A stretch of 64,000 nt of DNA from Mesorhizobium sp. M2D.F.Ca.ET.226.01.1.1 (GCF_004022705.2 NZ_RZOY02000010.1:1-64000), one strand, 5' to 3'; counted from the first letter of the stretch, positions 51,131 through 59,496 are shown. Notes: generated by a model not told the origin, from the sequence alone. Numbers and translations are program-made.

Positions 51131-52018
51131 ATGGTCCGCAGACTGCCGCCGCTCAATGCCTTGCCGGCCTTCGAGGCCGCCGCCCGGCATCTGAATTTTT
51201 CGCGGGCCGCCGACGAGCTCAACCTCACCCATGGTGCGATCAGCCGGGCGGTGAAACATCTGGAGGACCAGCTCGGCGTGCAGCTTTTCGAGCGCGCCAC
51301 ACGCTCGGTGCGGCTCACCCCTGTCGGCGAGCCCTATGCGCTTGCGGTGCGCGAGGCGCTCGACCAGTTGGCGCTCGCCACGCAGACGGCGACCTCGCGC
51401 CATTCCGGCTCGACGCTCAATGTCAGCACCTCGGATGGCTTCGCTGGCAAATGGCTGGTGCCGCGGCTCTACCGGTTTCACCGCGCGCATGGCGACATCG
51501 ACGTGCGCGTCTCGACCACCGGCCGGCTGACCAATTTCCGCGGCGACGGCATCGACGTCGCCATCCGCTATGGCGGTGGCCACTATCACGGGCTGACGTC
51601 GGAATTCCTCACCGGCGAGGAAGTGTTTCCCGTCTGCAGCCCGAAGCTGCTCGAGGGTCCGCATCCGCTGAAGCGGCCCGAGGACCTCAGGCACCACACG
51701 CTGATCCGCGACGGCTACCGCATCGACTGGGCGGCGTGGCTGGCCAGCGCCGGCGTCGAAGGCGTCGATCCGAACAGCGGCCTCACCTTCGATTCCGCCA
51801 CCTTCGCGGTGGAGTCCGCCGTCCAGGGCGAAGGCGTGGTGCTTGGCCGGACCATGCTGGTTTCCGCCGACCTTGCCACCGGCAGGCTGGTGCGGCCCTT
51901 CGACCACGCGCTGAAGGCGGTTTCCAGCTTCTATCTGGTCTATCCGCCGGAAGCGATCCGCCAGCGCAAGGTGAAGGCGTTTCGCGACTGGCTGTTTGAC
52001 GAGATCGGGCCCGGCTGA
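51131..52018 (+). CDS. LysR-family regulator, GcvA-like
   Basis: The 295-residue regulator starts MVRRLPPLNALPAFEAAARH and has HLNFSRAADELNLTHGAISRAVKHLE as its HTH. The effector domain begins LNVSTSDGFAGKWLVPRLYR and ends VSSFYLVYPPEAIRQRKVKA with FRDWLFDEIGPG. The MRRLPPLNALRAFEAAARH start is characteristic of GcvA-type regulators. The ATG 51131 lacks a clear ribosome site; an upstream frame (to 51053) exists. It is divergent from VOC and SDR genes and probably controls them. A decayed copy of its 3' end lies at 52943. Confidence 0.9.
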   Translation: MVRRLPPLNALPAFEAAARHLNFSRAADELNLTHGAISRAVKHLEDQLGVQLFERATRSVRLTPVGEPYALAVREALDQLALATQTATSRHSGSTLNVSTSDGFAGKWLVPRLYRFHRAHGDIDVRVSTTGRLTNFRGDGIDVAIRYGGGHYHGLTSEFLTGEEVFPVCSPKLLEGPHPLKRPEDLRHHTLIRDGYRIDWAAWLASAGVEGVDPNSGLTFDSATFAVESAVQGEGVVLGRTMLVSADLATGRLVRPFDHALKAVSSFYLVYPPEAIRQRKVKAFRDWLFDEIGPG

Positions 52019-52208
52019 GTTCAGCGACTGTCCATACACCGCCTTGCGCGCGCTGCCTTCGAGACATGACACTCGCGCCTCTCGCAGCAATCCAACCCGT
52101 GCCGATATATTAGCAATTGCTTCTTTGCAGGATGGGCACGTGCTATTGTGGTTCCGGGAACGGCGGACGCGCCGTGAGCGCCCGCGTTTCCCTTGTGGGA
52201 GGAAACCA

Positions 52209-52502
52209 ATGGCTCATTACGTATTACTGTCGAATTTCACCGACCAGGGTATCAGGACCATCAAGGACACCCAGAAGCGTGCTGAGGCTTTCAAGGCGAT
52301 GGCCAGCAAAAGCGGGGTCAAGATTCACACCCTGTTGTGGACGCTGGGCAAGCATGATGTCGTGGCGGTTGCCGAAGCAGAGGACGACATTGCCGCGACT
52401 GCACTAAGCCTATCGATCGCATCGATGGGCAACATCAGAACCGAGACCCTGAGGGCGTTCGACTCGGCGGATATGGCCAAGATATTGGCAAAGGTGGCCT
52501 GA
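52209..52502 (+). CDS. GYD-domain protein, 97 residues
   Basis: The protein starts MAHYVLLSNFTDQGIRTIKD and contains KIHTLLWTLGKHDVVAVAEA and SIASMGNIRTETLRAFDSAD. These match the GYD family (small dimeric alpha/beta barrels, function unknown). GTGGGAGGAAACCA precedes ATG 52209. It is common in alphaproteobacteria and usually monocistronic. Confidence 0.88.
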   Translation: MAHYVLLSNFTDQGIRTIKDTQKRAEAFKAMASKSGVKIHTLLWTLGKHDVVAVAEAEDDIAATALSLSIASMGNIRTETLRAFDSADMAKILAKVA

Positions 52503-52600
52503 CCGCTGCTTACCGACATGCGTTGGAGATCGAAGCTGGCGCCGTGCCGAGTGCTCGGCGCCTGCCGGCCCTGGCTATGTCTCGCCGAGGACGCGCGACC

Positions 52601-52706
52601 TAAAGCGCGTCGCGATCTTTCAGATCCACTCCATGCGCTTTAGGTCTTTGATTTTGCGCATGTCTTTATACCGAAACCGGTTCCCGCTTTCGGAAGACAT
52701 GCTTTA
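52601..52706. repeat. Dispersed palindromic element, family B (copy 2)
   Basis: It begins TAAAGCGCGTCGCGATC, has internal TTTGATTTTGCGCATGTC with CCGAAACCGGTTCCCGC, and ends GCTTTA. It is nearly identical to the copy at 63264-63369 and related to that at 5059-5161. It lies 98 bp after the GYD gene. Confidence 0.8.
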
Positions 52707-53262
52707 TTGCTCGCGTCGGCGTATCCGCGATGCGCTTTGGCCTGTTCGGCTTGTTTTTTGATCCTTTAAGGGCAACCGACGGCACGGGCGGGGGGCGTTG
52801 GGGAGCCGCCGGTTACCAGGACGAGGGGCCATGGAATCAGAAATCGCGCTGGCCCTGACGCAATAATGCCACCTGTCCGCTTTTATGGGAACTGATTTCT
52901 AGCTTACGATTCAAACATATATGGGAGGAGGCACACATACACGATGAAGGCGGTCCCAGCTTCTATCTGGTCTGTCCGCCGGAAGCGATGAAGGCGTTTC
53001 GCGACCGGATGTTTGCGGAGATCGGGCCGAGATGAAGAGCGGCGCCTGGAAACCTTTAAGGCTCGCCGGCACAGGCACGGGAGCTTGTGCGGCGCTACGG
53101 CAACGATTGGGCGCTACAAGAGCGGCGATCAGGCCACCCCGGTGACCGTCCAGTTTGGAGGCTCGAGCCAAGAGGATCATGGCTGCGACTGACGCAAAAA
53201 AGCGGGGCCACGGTGAAACCTTCGACGGCTCTGCCAGTTCGGTTTGCAGGAGGATTTCCGAC
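52707..53262. other. Intergenic region holding a decayed LysR fragment, otherwise nothing recognised
   Basis: Apart from the fragment at 52943-53035 there is no convincing coding frame. An AT-richer patch at 52870-52945 precedes the fragment. The ribosome site AGGAGGATTTCCGAC for the next gene is at its right end. Confidence 0.4.
52943..53035 (+). pseudogene. Decayed duplicate of the 3' end of the GcvA-like LysR gene
   Basis: The 93-bp segment GATGAAGGCGGTCCCAGC...GAGATCGGGCCGAGATGA aligns with the end of the LysR gene (about 51912-52018). Compared with the source it has lost one T (GGTCCC for GGTTTCC), a 15-bp block after GAAGCGAT, and several bases have changed. The frame is broken. It indicates a past duplication or recombination reaching this site. 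Confidence 0.75.
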
Positions 53263-53460
53263 ATGACTGAACCCGGTGAAGGTTCCCGTGGCCGAATTGA
53301 CGACAAGCAACTCGTAATTCTGCTGAAAGAGAAAACAGGTATCTCGGACGCTCAGGCCAGAAGGCTCATAAAGGCAATAGGGCGCGACCGCCCGTCGCTT
53401 CTGCGAGAGGCCCGCATCATAAGGGCGCGTGCTCAGACCGCCAGGTCGAGCCACTTGTGA
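53263..53460 (+). CDS. Small DUF3606-like protein, 65 residues
   Basis: The protein starts MTEPGEGSRGRIDDKQLVIL and ends with the motif TGISDAQARRLIKAIGRDRP with SLLREARIIRARAQ, which resembles DUF3606-type small proteins. The same motif closes the longer DUF768 protein at 27335 and the DUF2934 protein at 58331. AGGAGGATTTCCGAC precedes ATG 53263. The upstream frame to 53155 is ignored for lack of a ribosome site. Confidence 0.65.
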   Translation: MTEPGEGSRGRIDDKQLVILLKEKTGISDAQARRLIKAIGRDRPSLLREARIIRARAQTARSSHL

Positions 53461-53548
53461 CAGACCTGTTCGGCGGGGCGTCGCGGCGATGGAACAAGAT
53501 CAGTCCCGCAGCGTCATAGACAGAGTTCCTTGTCGCGGTCGCGGAGTG

Positions 53549-54553
53549 ATGTCGATGGCCAGGCTCGTCTTGATCGTTGCGGCGGCACTCGCCTTGGCTT
53601 GTGGCGGCACGCGGGCTGCCAAGCTGGATTCGGATACGGTCAATCAGGCTCAATTCACCGAAGGTCAGCCCAGCGGCGTCAGCCCCATGCTGCTTAAGGC
53701 CCAAGTGCTCCTGGACCGCGCCCGCTTCTCGCCCGGCTTGATCGACGGCCGTGCTTCGGAGAACTTCACCAAGGCGGTCGCGGCCTTCCAGGCGGCGAAC
53801 GGGCTGCCCTCGGACGGCAAACTTACGCGAGAGACGTGGGACAAGCTTTCGGCAACCTTCGCCGGCCCGGTGCTGACGACATATGACACTACCGCAAAGG
53901 ATGTGCGCGGCCCCTTCACCAGGCGCATTCCGGTTCGCATGGAGAGCATGGCGCGTCTCAATCGCCTCGGCTATCGCAATGCGCAGGAGAAGCTCGCAGA
54001 GCGTTTCCATGTCAGTGAACAATTGCTGAGGATGCTCAATCCCAAAGCGGGTTTCAGGAAGGCCGATACGTCTCTGGTGGTGCCCGATGTCGGCCGCGGC
54101 GATCCGCCTTCACCGATAGCCAGCGTCGAGATCGACAAGGCATCCCGCCAGGTGCGCGCCCTCGATCCGTCGGGCAAGGCGATTGCTATCTACCCCGCCT
54201 CGATCGGCAGCGAGGAAAAACCGGCGCCGAGCGGTACGGCGGAGGTCAGGCGCGTGGTGCACAATCCGACCTATCACTACAATCCGAAATTCGCCTTCAA
54301 GGGCGTGAAGACCAAGCGACCCTTCACCATTGCCAAGGGACCGAACAATCCGGTCGGATCGGTGTGGATCGACCTTTCGATCGAGAGCTACGGCATCCAC
54401 GGCACGCCCGACCCGGGCAAGATCGGCACGACGTTCTCGCATGGCTGTATCCGGCTGACCAACTGGGATGCCGAGGACCTCGCCGCCATGGTCAAGCCGG
54501 GCACGAAGGTCGACTTCAAGGACGAGGCCGCACAAGAGGGACAGGTCCAGTAA
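53549..54553 (+). CDS. L,D-transpeptidase (YkuD) with N-terminal peptidoglycan-binding domain
   Basis: A signal peptide (MARLVLIVAAALALACGGTR) leads a peptidoglycan-binding domain (LLKAQVLLDRARFSPGLIDG; TKAVAAFQAANGLPSDGKLT). After a linker comes the YkuD domain, with HNPTYHYNPKFAF and the catalytic ESYGIHGTPDPGKIGTTF...SHGCIRLTNWDAED. His and Cys of the SHGCIRL motif are intact. It forms 3-3 crosslinks or attaches proteins in the periplasm. ATG 53549 or 53555 may be used (GGAG lies at 53542-53545). The 334-residue form is reported. Confidence 0.92.
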   Translation: MSMARLVLIVAAALALACGGTRAAKLDSDTVNQAQFTEGQPSGVSPMLLKAQVLLDRARFSPGLIDGRASENFTKAVAAFQAANGLPSDGKLTRETWDKLSATFAGPVLTTYDTTAKDVRGPFTRRIPVRMESMARLNRLGYRNAQEKLAERFHVSEQLLRMLNPKAGFRKADTSLVVPDVGRGDPPSPIASVEIDKASRQVRALDPSGKAIAIYPASIGSEEKPAPSGTAEVRRVVHNPTYHYNPKFAFKGVKTKRPFTIAKGPNNPVGSVWIDLSIESYGIHGTPDPGKIGTTFSHGCIRLTNWDAEDLAAMVKPGTKVDFKDEAAQEGQVQ

Positions 54554-54698
54554 TGCCGCAGACCGCGAGCCGGTACGCAGGTCCGCTGCATAAATCCAGC
54601 TTATCATGACCCCTCATTTTTGAAGACGTTACACGGGCTTTTCGCGCCTGTAGCTTCGACGGCGCTCTTTCTCGGCTCGGTCAGAAATTGGTGGTTTG

Positions 54699-57137
54699 AT
54701 GCAGACACATGCGCGGGTGGTGATCGTTGGCGGGGGATGCGTCGGCGCGGGAATTCTCTACGGGCTGGCCAAGCGCGGCTGGACCGACGTGGCGCTGCTG
54801 GAGCGCACGCAGCTTACCGCCGGCTCGACCTGGCATGCGGCGGGGCTGATCCCGTCCTATGCCCGCAACATCAATATCGGGCGCATGATCAAGACGACGA
54901 TCGACATTTATGAAGGGCTGGAAGCCGAGACCGGACAGCCGGTCGGCTGGCATAAATGCGGGCAGCTGCGCATCGCCAATTCGCGCGACCGGTTCGACGA
55001 GTTCAAGAGCTATATGAGCGTCGCCGAGGTGCAGGGCATGCGGGCGCAGTTGCTGACGCCCGACGAAGCGCGAAAGCTCTGGCCGCTGCTCGACAACAAG
55101 GAGATGCTCGGCGCGCTCTATCATCCCGACGACGGCCATATCGCGCCGGCCGACGTGACGCATGCCATGGCCAAAGGCGCGCGTGACCTGGGGGCCAAGG
55201 TGTATCTCAACACCGAGGTCACCGGCTTCAAGCGGACGCCGGGCGGCGAGTGGCTGGTTCAGACCAACAAGGGCGACATCACCTGCGAGCATGTGATCTG
55301 CGCTACCGGCAATTACGCGCGCCAGACCGGCGCGCTGCTCGGCCTCGACATCCCGGCGATCCCGATCCTGCATCAGTACTGGATCACCGAAGCGGTGCCG
55401 GAGGTGGTGGAGCGCAAGCGCGCGGGCCGGCCCGAAATGCCGATCCTGCGCGACGAGGGTTTCGAGGGGTATCTGCGCGAGGAAGGCGACGGGCTGATGT
55501 TCGGGCCCTATGAGCGCACCGCCAACCTGAAGCTGTTTGCCGAGGACGGCGTTCCCGCCTGGTTCGGCGCCGATCTTCTCGAAGAGGATTTCGAGGCGGT
55601 GTCCTGGAACTGGGAGCAGGCCTTGCGGCTGGTTCCGGCGCTGGGGCGCGTCGGCATCAAGGCCAATGTGCGCGGCCCTTTCCAGATGACGGCGGACGAG
55701 CTGCCGCTGATGGGACCGGCCTGGGGCCTGCCCAATGTCTGGCTCGCCGAAGGCGTGCCCGGCGGCATCCTGTGGGGCGGGACAATAGGCTATTACCTGT
55801 CGGAGCGGATCGTCGAAGGCTGCAACAGCCTCGACACCTCCGACCTCGATCCGCGCCGTTTCGGCGATTACGCCAACAAGGAATGGACGCGCGAGAAGGT
55901 GCGCGAGGCCTGGGGCACGCATGCCGAGCAGAAATATCCGGGGCAGGACATGCCCGCCGCGCGGCCGCAGAAGACCGCGCCCTCCTATGACAGGCTGACG
56001 GAGTTGGGCGCGGTCTGGGGCGTGCTCAACGGCTGGGAGATGCCCAACTGGTTCGTGCGCGACGGGGTCGAGGCCAAGGACCAGTATAGCTGGCGTTGGA
56101 CGCCCAAGGGGAACCTCGTCGGCGAGGAAGTGCTGGCGGTGCGCAACGCCGTCGGCCTCGTCGAGATGACGCCGATGACCAAGTTCGAGGTGTCGGGCAA
56201 GGCCGCGGCTGCATGGTTGGACAGGATCATCGCCAACCGCCTGCCGGCGATCGGCAAGGTGACGCTGGCGCACCATCTGACGGCCAACGGCGGCGTGCAG
56301 GCGGAATACATGGTGGCGCGTCTTGGCGAAGACCTGTTCTACCTGATTTCGACGCCGCGCGCCGAGCGCTGGAATTTCGACGATCTGTCCAGGCTGCTGC
56401 CCGCCGACGGCAGCGTGGTCTTGAAGAACGTCACCAACGACCGCGGCTGTTTCACCGTCGTCGGCCCCAAGGCGCGCGAGGTGCTGCAGCCGCTGACCGA
56501 GATCGACCTTTCCAACGAAAGTTTTCCGTGGTTCGGCGTGAAGAGCGGCAGCGTGGCCCTCGCCAGCGACGTGCGGCTGCTGCGCCTCAACTATGAGGGC
56601 GAGCTGGGCTGGGAGCTCTACCACCCCCTGCCCTACCAGCGGCAGTTGCTCGACGCGATCCTGAAAGAAGGCGAGAAGCACGGCATGCGGCTGGTCGGGC
56701 TGCACGCGCTGGAGTCGCTGAGGCTCGAGAAATCCTATCGCGCCATGTATCGCGACATGAACCCGGAGCTCAACGCGCTGGAGAGCGGGCTGGAGCGCTT
56801 CATCCGCCTCGACAAGGGCGATTTCGTCGGCCGCGAGGCGGTTCTGAAATACAAGGAGCGCAACGACCAGCGCCGCTCGGTGACGCTGAAGATCGAGACC
56901 GATGGCGCAAGCACTTTAGCCAATGAGGGGCTTTACAGCGACGGCAAGCTGGTCGGGCGCATCACGTCCGGCGGCTACGGCTACGCGCTCGGGCACGACG
57001 TGGCGCTGGCGCTGCTGCCCGAGCGTTTTGCCAGGCCCGGCACGAAGCTCGACGTCGCGATCCTCGGCGACTGGAAGGTCGCCGAAGTGGTCGCGGATTC
57101 GCCTTACGATCCGACCTCGGCCAGGGCGCGGATATAG
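54699..57137 (+). CDS. FAD-dependent demethylating dehydrogenase of the DMGDH/sarcosine dehydrogenase family
   Basis: The 812-residue protein has an N-terminal DAO domain with VVIVGGGCVGAGILYGLAKR and STWHAAGL, whose His covalently anchors FAD in dimethylglycine dehydrogenase. A central FAO-type domain and a C-terminal GcvT aminomethyltransferase domain (folate-binding; SFPWFGVKSGSVALASDVRL; YEGELGWELYHPLPYQRQLL) complete it. Such enzymes oxidise N-methyl groups of dimethylglycine, sarcosine or N-methylated cyclic amino acids and pass C1 to tetrahydrofolate. The next gene, 5 bp downstream, is an HpbD-like epimerase, pointing to proline-betaine-type substrates. Confidence 0.9.
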   Translation: MQTHARVVIVGGGCVGAGILYGLAKRGWTDVALLERTQLTAGSTWHAAGLIPSYARNINIGRMIKTTIDIYEGLEAETGQPVGWHKCGQLRIANSRDRFDEFKSYMSVAEVQGMRAQLLTPDEARKLWPLLDNKEMLGALYHPDDGHIAPADVTHAMAKGARDLGAKVYLNTEVTGFKRTPGGEWLVQTNKGDITCEHVICATGNYARQTGALLGLDIPAIPILHQYWITEAVPEVVERKRAGRPEMPILRDEGFEGYLREEGDGLMFGPYERTANLKLFAEDGVPAWFGADLLEEDFEAVSWNWEQALRLVPALGRVGIKANVRGPFQMTADELPLMGPAWGLPNVWLAEGVPGGILWGGTIGYYLSERIVEGCNSLDTSDLDPRRFGDYANKEWTREKVREAWGTHAEQKYPGQDMPAARPQKTAPSYDRLTELGAVWGVLNGWEMPNWFVRDGVEAKDQYSWRWTPKGNLVGEEVLAVRNAVGLVEMTPMTKFEVSGKAAAAWLDRIIANRLPAIGKVTLAHHLTANGGVQAEYMVARLGEDLFYLISTPRAERWNFDDLSRLLPADGSVVLKNVTNDRGCFTVVGPKAREVLQPLTEIDLSNESFPWFGVKSGSVALASDVRLLRLNYEGELGWELYHPLPYQRQLLDAILKEGEKHGMRLVGLHALESLRLEKSYRAMYRDMNPELNALESGLERFIRLDKGDFVGREAVLKYKERNDQRRSVTLKIETDGASTLANEGLYSDGKLVGRITSGGYGYALGHDVALALLPERFARPGTKLDVAILGDWKVAEVVADSPYDPTSARARI

Positions 57138-57142
57138 CCGCC

Positions 57143-58252
57143 ATGCGCATCGAGCGGATCAACGTCTATTCTGCCCAATTGCCGGTCAAGAACGGCACCT
57201 ACCGCATGGCCAGCGCCGATGTGGAGGCGCTGGACTCCACACTGGTCGAGATCGTCACCGATGACGGGCTCACAGGTTGGGGCGAGACCTGCCCGATCGG
57301 CCCGGTCTACCAGCCGCATCATGCGCTGGGCGCTCGCGCCGCCATCGCCGAAATCGCGCCCGGCCTCGTCGGCGCGGAGGTCGCCTCGATCAGGCTGCTC
57401 GCCAGGCAGATGGACGAGCGGCTCAACGGTCACGGCTATGCCAAGGCCGCCTTCGACATGGCCTTTCTCGACCTGCTTGGACAAAAGCTCGGCGTGCCGG
57501 TCTCGACGCTGCTGGGCGGCGCGCTGACCGATCGCGTGCCGGCCTATTATTCGCTGATCGTCGGCCCGCCGGAGGAGACGGCAAGGATCGCCGCCGACAA
57601 GTTGAAGGCCGGCTATCCGCGCCTGCAGGTGAAGATCGGCGGGCGCAATCTGGAAGAGGACGTGGCGGTCGTCCACAAGGTCTGGGAAGCGGTCGGCTAC
57701 AAGGCCCGGCTGGCGGTGGACGGCAACCGGGGCCTGACCGTGGCCGCCGCCATTAATCTCGACCGTCTCTGCCAGGCGATCCCCTTCGTCTTCGAGCAGC
57801 CCTGCAACACGATGGACGAGATCGCGACGCTGAAAGGCCGCGTCACCCACCCGGTCTATCTCGACGAGAGCACCGAGGACCCGAACGCGGTGCTGCGGGC
57901 AATCTCGCTCGGCATCGCCGACGGCTTCGGCTTCAAGGTGACCCGCCTTGGCGGGCTGACCAAAATGACCACCGTGCGCGACCTCTGCGCGATCCGCTCG
58001 CTGCCGCACAGCTGCGACGACGCCTGGGGCGGCGATATCATCGCGGCGGCCTGCGTGCATCTGGCCGCCACGGTAGAGCCGCGCCGCATGGAAGGCGCCT
58101 GGATCGCGCAGGAATACATCAAGGGCCATTTCGACCAGAAGCAGCCGATCGTCATCAAGCAAGGCCACATCGCCGTGCCGCAGCGGCCGGGGCTGGGCGT
58201 GAAGCCGGAGCCCGGTATGTTCGGCAAGCCACTGGCGATATACGGACCGTAA
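57143..58252 (+). CDS. Enolase-superfamily epimerase/dehydratase, HpbD-like (hydroxyproline betaine or cis-3-hydroxyproline type)
   Basis: The 369-residue protein follows the HpbD pattern closely: LPVKNGTYRMASADV near the start, GWGETCPIGPVYQPHHALGA, LDLLGQKLGVPVSTLLGGAL, and LPHSCDDAWGGDIIAAACVH near the end. Catalytic lysines flank the substrate at Lys164 (RLQVKIGG) and Lys265 (FGFKVTRLGG). Metal ligands fall in AVDGNRG, VFEQPC and DEST. Both lysines are present, as needed for two-base racemisation at C-alpha. The exact substrate (4-hydroxyproline betaine, proline betaine or cis-3-hydroxy-L-proline) is not fixed by sequence. It is coupled to the DMGDH-type gene. Confidence 0.82.
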   Translation: MRIERINVYSAQLPVKNGTYRMASADVEALDSTLVEIVTDDGLTGWGETCPIGPVYQPHHALGARAAIAEIAPGLVGAEVASIRLLARQMDERLNGHGYAKAAFDMAFLDLLGQKLGVPVSTLLGGALTDRVPAYYSLIVGPPEETARIAADKLKAGYPRLQVKIGGRNLEEDVAVVHKVWEAVGYKARLAVDGNRGLTVAAAINLDRLCQAIPFVFEQPCNTMDEIATLKGRVTHPVYLDESTEDPNAVLRAISLGIADGFGFKVTRLGGLTKMTTVRDLCAIRSLPHSCDDAWGGDIIAAACVHLAATVEPRRMEGAWIAQEYIKGHFDQKQPIVIKQGHIAVPQRPGLGVKPEPGMFGKPLAIYGP

Positions 58253-58330
58253 GCCGTTCGATCACTTCGCCGACGCCGTGGATCGTTCCGCCCTGTCCCG
58301 CGTTCTTGTGACACGCAAGGAGGAACGGCG

Positions 58331-58651
58331 ATGGACGACGATCGGACCGAGAAGATCAGGCAGCGTGCCTATGAGATCTTTCAGCGCGAGGGCGGTATCC
58401 TTGGCCATCACGAACGGCACTGGCAACAGGCCGAGATGGAGATCGACCGCGAAGCGGCCCTGCCGCTGACGGCTGGCGACGCGCTGCCCGAAACGCGCGA
58501 GATCGACAGCGCGGATGTGCTGACGGTGGAGGCGCTTGCCATGCGCACCGGCATTTCCGGCGACGAGGCGCAGGAGCTGCTCGACCGGCTGGGCAACGAC
58601 CGCGCGGCGATCGAGCAGGCAGCGCGGAGCCTGCAGGCGAAGCGGGGCTAG
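58331..58651 (+). CDS. DUF2934 protein with DUF3606-like C-terminus, 106 residues
   Basis: The N-terminus TEKIRQRAYEIFQREGGILG with HHERHWQQAEMEI is DUF2934. The C-terminus LAMRTGISGDEAQELLDRLGNDRAAIEQA is the DUF3606-like motif also present at 27335 and 53263. This combination links two rhizobial small-protein families in one gene. AAGGAGGAACGGCG precedes ATG 58331. Function unknown. Confidence 0.85.
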   Translation: MDDDRTEKIRQRAYEIFQREGGILGHHERHWQQAEMEIDREAALPLTAGDALPETREIDSADVLTVEALAMRTGISGDEAQELLDRLGNDRAAIEQAARSLQAKRG

Positions 58652-59091
58652 CTCAGTCAATACGTTCTGGAACGGCGACCAAGCTAGTTCCCAGTCCCGC
58701 ATCATGCTGGCTATGAGGCCTTCTCGGCCGGGCCTTCTGCGGAACTCGGTTCTGTAGAGCGATGGCAAAGCGGGAAGCCGTGCTATCTGATCGTCGAGCC
58801 AGGCTTTGAGTTCGTCGTATTCAGCATCGACCCCACCGCGACCGGGATGAGATTGAAGATCTGCTTCTCCGGCGCGATATTTGCGCTCCCAGGTACGAAA
58901 GATGACCCAATTGCGCCGCGCGCGTTGCATGAATTCCGGCCCGACGGGTGTGAGCTTGAAAATCTCGGACCCCTCGTCGGCATTGTGGTCAAACTGCGCC
59001 GCGAAATAGTGTGACCTTCCGTTAGATCGGCCACGCCGGTCCGAACTCCATCCCAGCAATCCCAGACCATATGTGCGGGTTCGTATAGCAT
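58652..59091 (-). pseudogene. Disrupted gene of unknown family (frameshift near 59015)
   Basis: The minus strand reads MLYEPAHMVWDCWDGVRTGV with ADLTEG in one frame (from ATG 59091). The natural continuation, HYFAAQFDHNADEGSEIFKL followed by TPVGPEFMQRARRNWVIFRT and WERKYRAGEADLQSHPGRGG, is in another frame, with no proper end before the antisense side of the DUF2934 gene. Joining the halves needs one extra base near 59015. The wording fits a small family of rhizobial proteins of unknown function. It may be mutation or sequencing error. Confidence 0.65.
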
Positions 59092-59140
59092 CGCACCGCC
59101 ACGATAATGTGCCCTGCTCCAGACACCACCCGTGCTTCCG

Positions 59141-59169
59141 CTTGACAGGGCAGACACACCGCTCTAGCT
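59141..59169 (+). promoter_or_regulatory. Sigma70-type promoter of the ArsR-SRPBCC operon
   Basis: CTTGAC (59141-59146), a 17-bp spacer and CTAGCT (59164-59169) match the rhizobial consensus well. Transcription would begin near 59176, only 2-3 bases before the GTG start, so the transcript is probably leaderless. Confidence 0.65.
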
Positions 59170-59196
59170 TTCGCGTTAGTGGCCACTAACGCGAAA
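59169..59196. promoter_or_regulatory. Perfect 28-bp palindrome: predicted ArsR operator over the start codon
   Basis: The left half TTTCGCGTTAGTGG (59169-59182) is followed immediately by its exact reverse complement (59183-59196). The palindrome contains the GTG start codon at 59179 and begins at the last base of the -10 box. Symmetry and position are those of an autoregulatory operator for the ArsR-type repressor it encodes. Confidence 0.8.
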
Positions 59197-59496
59197 TACT
59201 GGACAGCGCTCGGCGATCCGACGCGACGCGCCATCTTCGAACTGCTGGTCGACCGCCCCAGCTCGGTCAGCGGGCTGGCCAATGTGTTGCCTGTCACAAG
59301 GCCGGCGGTCTCGCAGCATCTGAAGGTTCTCAAGGATGCCGGGCTGGTGGCCGACACGCGCTCGGGCAAGGAACGCATCTACCGGATCGACCCGGACGGC
59401 CTCGCGGCCTTCCGGGCGGAGATCGACCAGTTCTGGAGCAAGGCGCTCGCGGCTTACGCGCGGGTTGTCGACCAACCGACGGAGGACGAAACATGA
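59179..59496 (+). CDS. ArsR-type winged-helix regulator, GTG start
   Basis: The 105-residue protein starts MATNAKYWTALGDPTRRAIF and has the ArsR winged helix: PSSVSGLANVLPVTRPAVSQHLKVLKDAGLV. It has no Cys, so it does not use the classical metal-binding sites. It resembles the ArsR/SRPBCC pairs that regulate an AHSA1-type gene. GTG at 59179 lies inside a perfect palindrome and no Shine-Dalgarno precedes it, indicating leaderless translation. Its stop overlaps the SRPBCC start (ATGA). Confidence 0.9.
   Translation: MATNAKYWTALGDPTRRAIFELLVDRPSSVSGLANVLPVTRPAVSQHLKVLKDAGLVADTRSGKERIYRIDPDGLAAFRAEIDQFWSKALAAYARVVDQPTEDET

Noticed and set aside
51107..52090. 327-residue frame antisense to the GcvA-like LysR gene
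   Set aside because: The plus strand encodes a complete LysR with HTH and effector domain; the antisense frame is a shadow.
58262..59059. 265-residue minus-strand frame continuing through the DUF2934 gene
   Set aside because: Only the part from 58652 upward looks like protein; the rest is antisense to the DUF2934 gene. The region is reported as a disrupted gene.
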